Shown piece after piece: positions 58,660 through 64,000 of a DNA stretch of 64,000 nucleotides. Below the pieces are notes generated by a model. The model did no database searches. It worked only from the letters and a program-made list of their open reading frames with translations, and had not been told where the DNA came from. The number at the start of each line of letters is the position of its first letter. The stretch's first letter is position 1. Origin of the DNA: Euptelea pleiosperma (taxonomy: Eukaryota; Streptophyta; Magnoliopsida; Ranunculales; Eupteleaceae). The stretch is from the NCBI GenBank assembly GCA_035048495.1, contig CM068543.1:21689751-21753750 (forward strand), read 5' to 3'. Made by a program: the position numbers and the translations under genes.

Positions 58660-60336
58660 TTCTCATATGGTGGGATGTGATAGGGTTTGCAAGGCCAAAG
58701 ACAAAGGAGGTTTGGGCATTAAATATCTCAAAGCTATGAATCTAGCCCTTCTGGGCAAATGGTTATGGAGGTTCAGGAAGGAGGTCACCAGCTTCTAGAG
58801 GAAGGTCACTGTAGGCAAGTATGGGGTTTCCTTTTTTGGTTGGGTGAGCCAGGTGGTGAGAAGATCGTACGGGTGTAGTGTGTGGAGGGGGATTTTAAAG
58901 GTATCTGAGGAGTGTGGTTCGAGGTTGGGTCCGGGGACAGGATCAGATTCTGAAAGGACACCTGGTGTGGAGAATTCTTTGTGTGTGGATTTTCCAGAAC
59001 TTTATGCTATTTCAGTGCGAAAGAACAGGTCTATCCAGGATTGTTTCCAGAATGAAGGGGAGGATGATGGGTAGAATCTGGGTTTCAAGAGAAACCTCAA
59101 TGACTGGGAAATTGAACATTTATCTAGATTGATATCCAGATTGCAGGATATCCATCTCCCCTCTTCAGTCCAAGATAAAAGGGTTTGGACCTGGACAAAA
59201 GGAGGTTCGTTCTCAGTGAGATCTTTTTATAAGGTGCTTCAAAGTTCAGATGACTCAGGTGGCGTTTGGTAAAACTTTTTTTCAGACCTTAAGTCTGATT
59301 TAGCTGAAATTAAGTGATTTTGGTGATTAAGTTGCATTTGGTAAATGACTTAATTTCAGCACTTATCACCAAACTCAAGGAAAAAAAGTGAAAAGTAAAA
59401 AGTGACCCAGCCTTCACTTATTGCGGTAAGTGAATGAATCTTTAAAAAGATTCTTAGATTCTTTTTTAATACCAACAATGCCCTTTTTTCAAAACTTTCT
59501 CTTTTAAAAACTTATGAAAGTATCCTAATAAACATTTCAGAATACCCACAATGCCCTTGACTTAATTTTAAGACTTAAGACCTTCACCAAACAACCAAAT
59601 CCAGCCATAATTCATTAAGCTACCAGATCTTAAGCACTTTAAGCTTTTAGATCTGATAACTTAATTTACCAAACGCCACCTCAGTCTTTCCGGTGTCTTT
59701 GGTTTGGAGATCTAAGATCCCTACTAAAGTGGCTTTCTTTGCTTAGGAGGCTTCTCTTGAGAAAATTTTGACAGTGGATCATCTAAACGCAAGAGGGCTC
59801 ATCTTGGTTGACTAATGTTGGATGTGTAGAAACAATGGGGAATCAATGAATCATCTTTTATTACACTGTGACATGGCTAAGGAAGTTTGAAGCTCATTTC
59901 TCTCTAAGTTTGGGAAGAATTGGGTTATGCCAAGCTATATTATGACCCTCATGCTCTCTTGGAGATCTAATGCTTTTTCGGCTTGAGGTAGTATTCTATG
60001 AAGGATGCTCCCTCTCGCATTTATTTGGGACCTTTGGAAGGAGATAAATCAGTCTCTGGGGGCAAGCAAGCCAACTTGTACGCCATTGTTTTCAACATCA
60101 AAGGGATAACGTTTCTTTAATCTAAGAGGTTTCTAGAATGCATGAGCTTGTTCTTCGAGGACTTTGTATTTCGTTGGGGTCTTTTAAGTACTCGGGATGG
60201 TAGTTAGTTTGGGCTTCGATTGTTGTTGCTTGTTTAGCCTTTGCCTACTGTAGGTCATCTCAACCTCTTTAGCTTAGGCTTGTTCTCTTTTGGCACTGGC
60301 CCCAATAAAGCTTATACTTATCAAAAAAAAAAAAAA
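58660..60336 (+). mobile_element. L1-type LINE, 3' half, decayed
   Basis: The + strand codes, with stops and frame changes, for KGGLGIKYLKAMNLALLGKW, then SYGCSVWRGILKVSEE and FPELYAISVRKN. Later come SKIPTKVAFFA and a zinc-finger-like region (CRNNGESMNHLLLHCDMAK) typical of plant L1 C-termini. It ends CTTATACTTATC plus poly(A) at 60323-60336. A MITE interrupts it at 59258-59680. Confidence 0.85.
59258..59680. mobile_element. MITE inserted in the L1 remnant, TCA duplication
   Basis: The ends GGTGGCGTTTGGTAAA and TTTACCAAACGCCACC are perfect inverted copies, flanked by TCA on both sides (59255-59257, 59681-59683). The L1 coding text resumes on the other side (GTCTTTCCGGTGTCTTTGG). The 3-bp target suggests a Tourist-like element. 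Confidence 0.85.
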
Positions 60337-60549
60337 GTACGACTACGATAGAGTATATGCAATGCAGCTTTAGTAAGGACATGCAGAAGGGCATTAGGCA
60401 TGATTGATGGTTAGGAAATACCCCAAGCAACCATTTTAGTTATTTAGGTTCAAAGTAGGGAAGATTGAAGAGGACATTGCTCATAGAATGCGAACTATGT
60501 ATCTAAATGGAGATGTGCTTCAGAGTAGTATTTGACTGGACATACAGAT

Positions 60550-61003
60550 GGGTTATCATTGTCGACTATTGCTCGTTGTGTAAGCATAGTGGGGAGTCTG
60601 TTAATCATATCTGCAAAGTGGCTAGCGTAGTTTGGTCGGCTTTCCTATCGGACTTCGAGATGTTTTGGGTGTTGCCCCGTTCAGTGCTCAATCTTCTCTC
60701 TAGTTGGCTTACCTCGGCAAAGGAAGTAGTGTCCACCATCATTCTCAATATCAAGGGATGGTCGTTCCTTTGGTCCAAAATTTTCGTTGAGTGTCGTCGT
60801 TGTTTTTTGAGGACTTTGTCTTCTGTTCGGACCTTTTATGTTCTATAGAATGGGCTTAGTTTCTTTTTCATGTTTTTGGTTCTTTGTTGCTTTGTTTCCT
60901 CCCCTCGGTTTCTTTTTTTAGTAGATCATCTCAACCTCTAAAGCTATAACTATAATCTTTTGGCTTTTCGGCCTTTTATAATTTATACTTATCAAAAATA
61001 TAT
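60550..61003 (+). mobile_element. 5'-truncated L1 insertion in the RTE remnant
   Basis: It contains the zinc-finger-like text CSLCKHSGESVNHI and ends TTATACTTATCAAAAATAT. ATACAGAT flanks both sides (60542-60549, 61004-61011). Confidence 0.8.
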
Positions 61004-61442
61004 ATACAGATCAAACTAAAGAGAATTTTACAAGACAACTATAAGACCAGCTCTACTTTATGGAGGATAATGACGTGCAATCAAGAAACAACATATTCAT
61101 AAAATGTGTACCAAAAGTGAGGATGTAGGATGGATGAGTGGAAAGACAAGGTAGTGCAAAATAAGAATTGAGCACACCCAAGGGAACCAAGGAGTAGCCC
61201 TGATAAGGATGAAATAAAGATGACATGTCGAATTAGACAATTTGTACAATGAAAACCAAATGACAACACCAGTGAGAAGGAGTGATTTGGTGTTAGGTTG
61301 AAGGATCTAAAAGGGAGAGAGGAAGGTCGAATGACAGTTTGATTAAGAAAAGAATTGAAGACGAGCCATACAGAAGATATAGCTTTAGATAAAACTAAAT
61401 GGTGAAGTCCGATTCAAGTTGCCAACCATAAATAGTTGGGAT

Positions 61443-61675
61443 GCTTTTCCTTTGGTCCAAAGGGTTCAATGAATGCAAAGGGATCTTCTTTGAGGACCTT
61501 GTATTCCGTTGGAACACTATGTTCTAAGGATGGTTGATACTAGAATTTTCATTCTCTTTTGTTGTTTTTCCTATATTTGTCTACTGTAGGCCATCTCGAC
61601 CTCTTTAGCTGATTAATGTATTTTGTTTGGCTTTTGCCTCTTTAATGATAATTTTTATTTATCAAAAAAAAAAAA
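61443..61675 (+). mobile_element. Second 5'-truncated L1 insertion in the RTE remnant
   Basis: It begins GCTTTTCCTTTGGTCC, ends ATTTATC plus poly(A), and is flanked by AATAGTTGGGAT on both sides (61431-61442, 61676-61687), an exact 12-base match. Confidence 0.85.
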
Positions 61676-62346
61676 AATAGTTGGGATACAAGGCATTGCA
61701 GATGATAACTTTGTTTTTGATAAATAACATTGCAAATGATGATGATTCAGACTTAACAAACTTCTAAGGTAGTTTCCCTACCAAGGATTCATCTCAAAAT
61801 TCCTAACTACCCAAATATAGATAAAAATGATAGATGAAGGGTGAACATGTTTCAACATTTCCTGAAACTCGGAAGACTATTTTTGTCCTGGTTAATGAAG
61901 CATTCAAACATTTAAAGAATCTTCAAAGTAAAATTATTAGTATTTTTTGCAATTACAAAATGGGGTTTTTTAATAAGAAATATATTAAAAGAAGAGGGGG
62001 GAAACCCCACAAGGAACAAACAACCACCGAGAAGAACAGAATCAAACTCAAGGAGATAAGGTATCTCCTAAGAGTTCATCCCATCTAAATACAAAAGCAT
62101 AAAACAAGCACCCTCTAAACTCAGGCTTTATGGAAGTCCACAAAATAACAAAGCTTTGACTTTATATGACAAAAGAATAATATATATGACATAGTTAAGC
62201 ATCCTAGAAACATCCCATGTAATATCAGATAGCAGAATCGGTATCGTAACACGGTATTGTAACATGTCGATACTGGTGAAAAAAACAGATATAAACACAC
62301 TTGTATCCTAGCAAAATCCCGGTAACATTTATGGATAAAATGAGAA

Positions 62347-62736
62347 CTTAGTAACAAGGACACTTCACTTTTAGGGCTTTTTGCCGTGTCGGACACCTCG
62401 ACACCTGGACATGCGTGTCGACACTTCCCGACACACATTTGGACACTTATGGCCGTGTCACCCCTTATTTTAATAATTTTTAATATAAAATTGATTCCTA
62501 AAAGTGGGTTGGCGTGTTCCATCCTCCATACAATAATAAATTAATATATATTGTCTTCTTTATTTTCTATTTTTTGTTATTTTATTAATAATTTTAAGCA
62601 TTCATATGTATTAATATATTATAATTAATATATGTACGGACGTGTCTACGTATCGTATTTTTTATGTTGCCGTGTCGGACACCTCGTATCTGTGTCGGAC
62701 ACCGACACCCGTGTCCGTGTCCTTGTTACATAGTAT
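62347..62736. mobile_element. MITE of the GTAACAAGGACAC family, copy 3
   Basis: The left end is TTAGTAACAAGGACAC and the right end the complement of GTGTCCTTGTTACATAGT. Many GTGTCGGACACC-type words in both orientations fill the ends. No target duplication is clear. Confidence 0.7.
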
Positions 62737-63250
62737 AGATGTAATGGAGAAGGATGGACCTTATACACAATAAAACCTTAAGGAGTACCATATAACATCT
62801 GCTCAGGGGGTTCATAAGTTAAAAGCAGCAGAATATTTCAAGAATCAATTGAAATTTTAAGGAGAACTTCTTCATACCGGAAACCTTCATATAAATTGTA
62901 GATTGCTGTTAAAAGGACACTGATGCCATATCCCTGCTGGTAAGTTCATATTATACCACCTAAATCCAAGTATTTGGATATTGGAATTATGCATCATAAA
63001 AAGGTATACAATGTCACAAGTCAAATATCCAACGGCTTGGATTTTCGTAGTATTGTAACTTACAACCACACTACCATGGCTATCGCATCATTGCCCTTCA
63101 AATAATAACTAATAAAGTTCTCATTCATGATATTTCTAAAATAATTGTAGTAGGAATATCAACAGTAAACTAATAATGCTGGGAAATCAATGATTTGCAT
63201 GCAAAATACACCACGGAGAGATGCAATAATTAAGAGAACATGCAACTCAC

Positions 63251-63400
63251 CTCACGTGACATGGGATAGAGACCACCTCCTACATGGATACCCAAGCCAC
63301 GTAGTAGTGAAGCCATATCATAATACTTAACTTCCAATTTGTCAAGATCCTTCCTCACTTCAATACGAAGCTGTTCTTTCAAGTTTATAGTTTCAACATC
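63251..63400 (-). CDS. J-like coiled-coil protein, penultimate exon
   Basis: It has 50 codons in phase 0 at both ends, bounded by AATTCAG and GTGAGT. The text begins DVETINLKEQLRIEVRKDLD, a charged coiled-coil helix, and then has YYDMASLLRGLGI and GGGLYPMSRE, the first helix and turn of the J-like fold. The J-like domain is therefore split by the long intron, with the HPD motif in the next exon. Confidence 0.88.
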
Positions 63401-63632
63401 CTGAATTTGGCATCATCAAGCAAATGAGACACCAGTTAAAAATAAAAATAGACACTTGGAAAACTGTTATGCTCATTTCCTACTAAACTAAACAGGAAGA
63501 AATGAACTCAGAATTGAGGAAGGAAAACACAGGGCAGAGTCTAAGAAAAAGAGAATATAGGAGTTAATATAAGAAAATGGAGAAAAGGTAGTCATGAGGA
63601 AACAAAGTAGGTAAAAAGGTAGGAATTCAGAC

Positions 63633-63746
63633 CTTCCTTTGTGTTTCTCGCATTTCTTCCACACGTTCTTTTTGTCTTCTCTCCGTATCTAACAAACGCA
63701 GAGCTTCAGCCCTTTTTTTCTTCCTCAACCTCTGTGCTTCTTCTGC
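63633..63746 (-). CDS. J-like coiled-coil protein, upstream exon
   Basis: It has 38 codons, all charged (AEEAQRLRKKKRAEALRLL, then RRQKERVEEMRETQRK), a long coiled-coil helix ahead of the J-like domain. The donor is AGGAAG|GTCTG. The acceptor may be GAAG at 63747, which gives phase 0, or GGCAG four bases further in; the first keeps all junctions in phase 0. More 5' exons must lie beyond 64000. Confidence 0.8.
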
Positions 63747-64000
63747 CTTCAAATGATCAAGCACAACATATGTCAGATAAAGATTCATCACCTTTACGGT
63801 ATTTACATAATTACTTTTCCTTCAGATTGAGCTTATATATTTTTGCAGTCCACAGAGTACAGAAACTGCAAGCCCGACAATTGAGCTTAACATGATGCTG
63901 TAGTATTAATAGTTAATAAAGGTAAAGGCGAAAATTCAGTAGGTATAAATTAATGATGTACAACAAGTATGAGACCAACGTCCTGCATATTATCCCTGTA
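63747..64000. other. Intron sequence of the J-like gene up to the window end
   Basis: I see no further exon here. The gene continues outside the window on the minus strand. Confidence 0.45.

Larger units (their letters stand above)
60337..61742 (+). mobile_element. RTE-clade LINE 3' part carrying two L1 insertions
   Basis: Three blocks (60337-60549, 61004-61442, 61676-61742) join into one RTE 3' region parallel to the antisense copy at 31959-33834. Shared signs are the GATGTGCTTC.GAGTA block, CAACATATTCATAAAATG, CACCAGTGAGAA and GTTGCCAACC. It ends with ATGATGATGATT triplets. L1 fragments at 60550-61003 and 61443-61675 split it. Confidence 0.75.
56497..63250 (-). other. 6.75-kb intron of the J-like gene
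   Basis: It starts GTGAGT at 63250 and ends CAG at 56497. It contains MITEs, an L1 3' half, an RTE remnant with two L1 fragments in it, and the GTAACAAGGACAC MITE copies. The blocks 57735-58640 and 62740-63240 hold nothing I recognise. Confidence 0.8.

Noticed and set aside
1..64000. CRISPR arrays, rRNA or tRNA genes, bacterial-type defence or biosynthetic clusters
   Set aside because: None was seen. The tandem repeats here are plant satellites, LTRs or MITEs, and the tRNA-like boxes at 26.2 kb are too weak for a tRNA gene.

Overview
This window is flowering-plant nuclear DNA. It has spliced genes with GT-AG or GC-AG introns, a plant GAUT pectin-biosynthesis gene, FERONIA-type receptor kinases, a pollen Ole e 1 domain gene, plant Ty1-copia, RTE and L1 retroelements and many small DNA transposons. 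The sequence alone does not give the species. There is no CRISPR array, rRNA gene, tRNA gene or bacterial-type operon.

Layout. 1-13.1 kb is gene-free and made of layered repeats: the end of a Mutator-like foldback element at the window edge, one copy of a duplicated 2.9-kb segment, a 1-kb tract very rich in TTGAC, nested palindromic elements and tandem 167-bp units. 13.1-18.3 kb holds two tandem FERONIA-like (CrRLK1L) receptor kinase genes on the minus strand, both broken in different ways, with palindromic elements between and beside them. 19.1-22.8 kb is the second copy of the 2.9-kb segment, enlarged by an 850-bp insertion absent from the first copy. 22.9-26.3 kb carries a Mutator-like foldback element and a hAT element, each with a perfect target duplication.

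27.7-45.5 kb is a two-exon GAUT11-like galacturonosyltransferase gene (533 residues predicted). Its single intron is 16.2 kb and has a GC donor. The intron holds an old antisense RTE retrotransposon split by a 5.4-kb Ty1-copia element (perfect 5-bp target duplication, 210-bp LTRs, seven in-frame stops) and by several MITEs. 46.8-53.3 kb is repeats again. 53.7-55.0 kb is an intact two-exon secreted Ole e 1-domain, proline-rich cell-wall protein gene. 56.4 kb to beyond the window end is the 3' part of a minus-strand gene for a coiled-coil protein with a C-terminal J-like domain. Its 6.75-kb intron carries L1 and RTE remnants nested in one another.

How the parts relate. The three apparently functional genes share no obvious pathway, although GAUT11 and the Ole e 1/proline-rich protein are both cell-wall related and the broken receptor kinases belong to a family that monitors cell walls. 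The strongest signal is a dense, datable record of transposon nesting. Target-site duplications can be read directly for at least eleven insertions, one of them an 18-bp L1-tail insertion with a 13-bp duplication. I found no convincing new multi-gene system.
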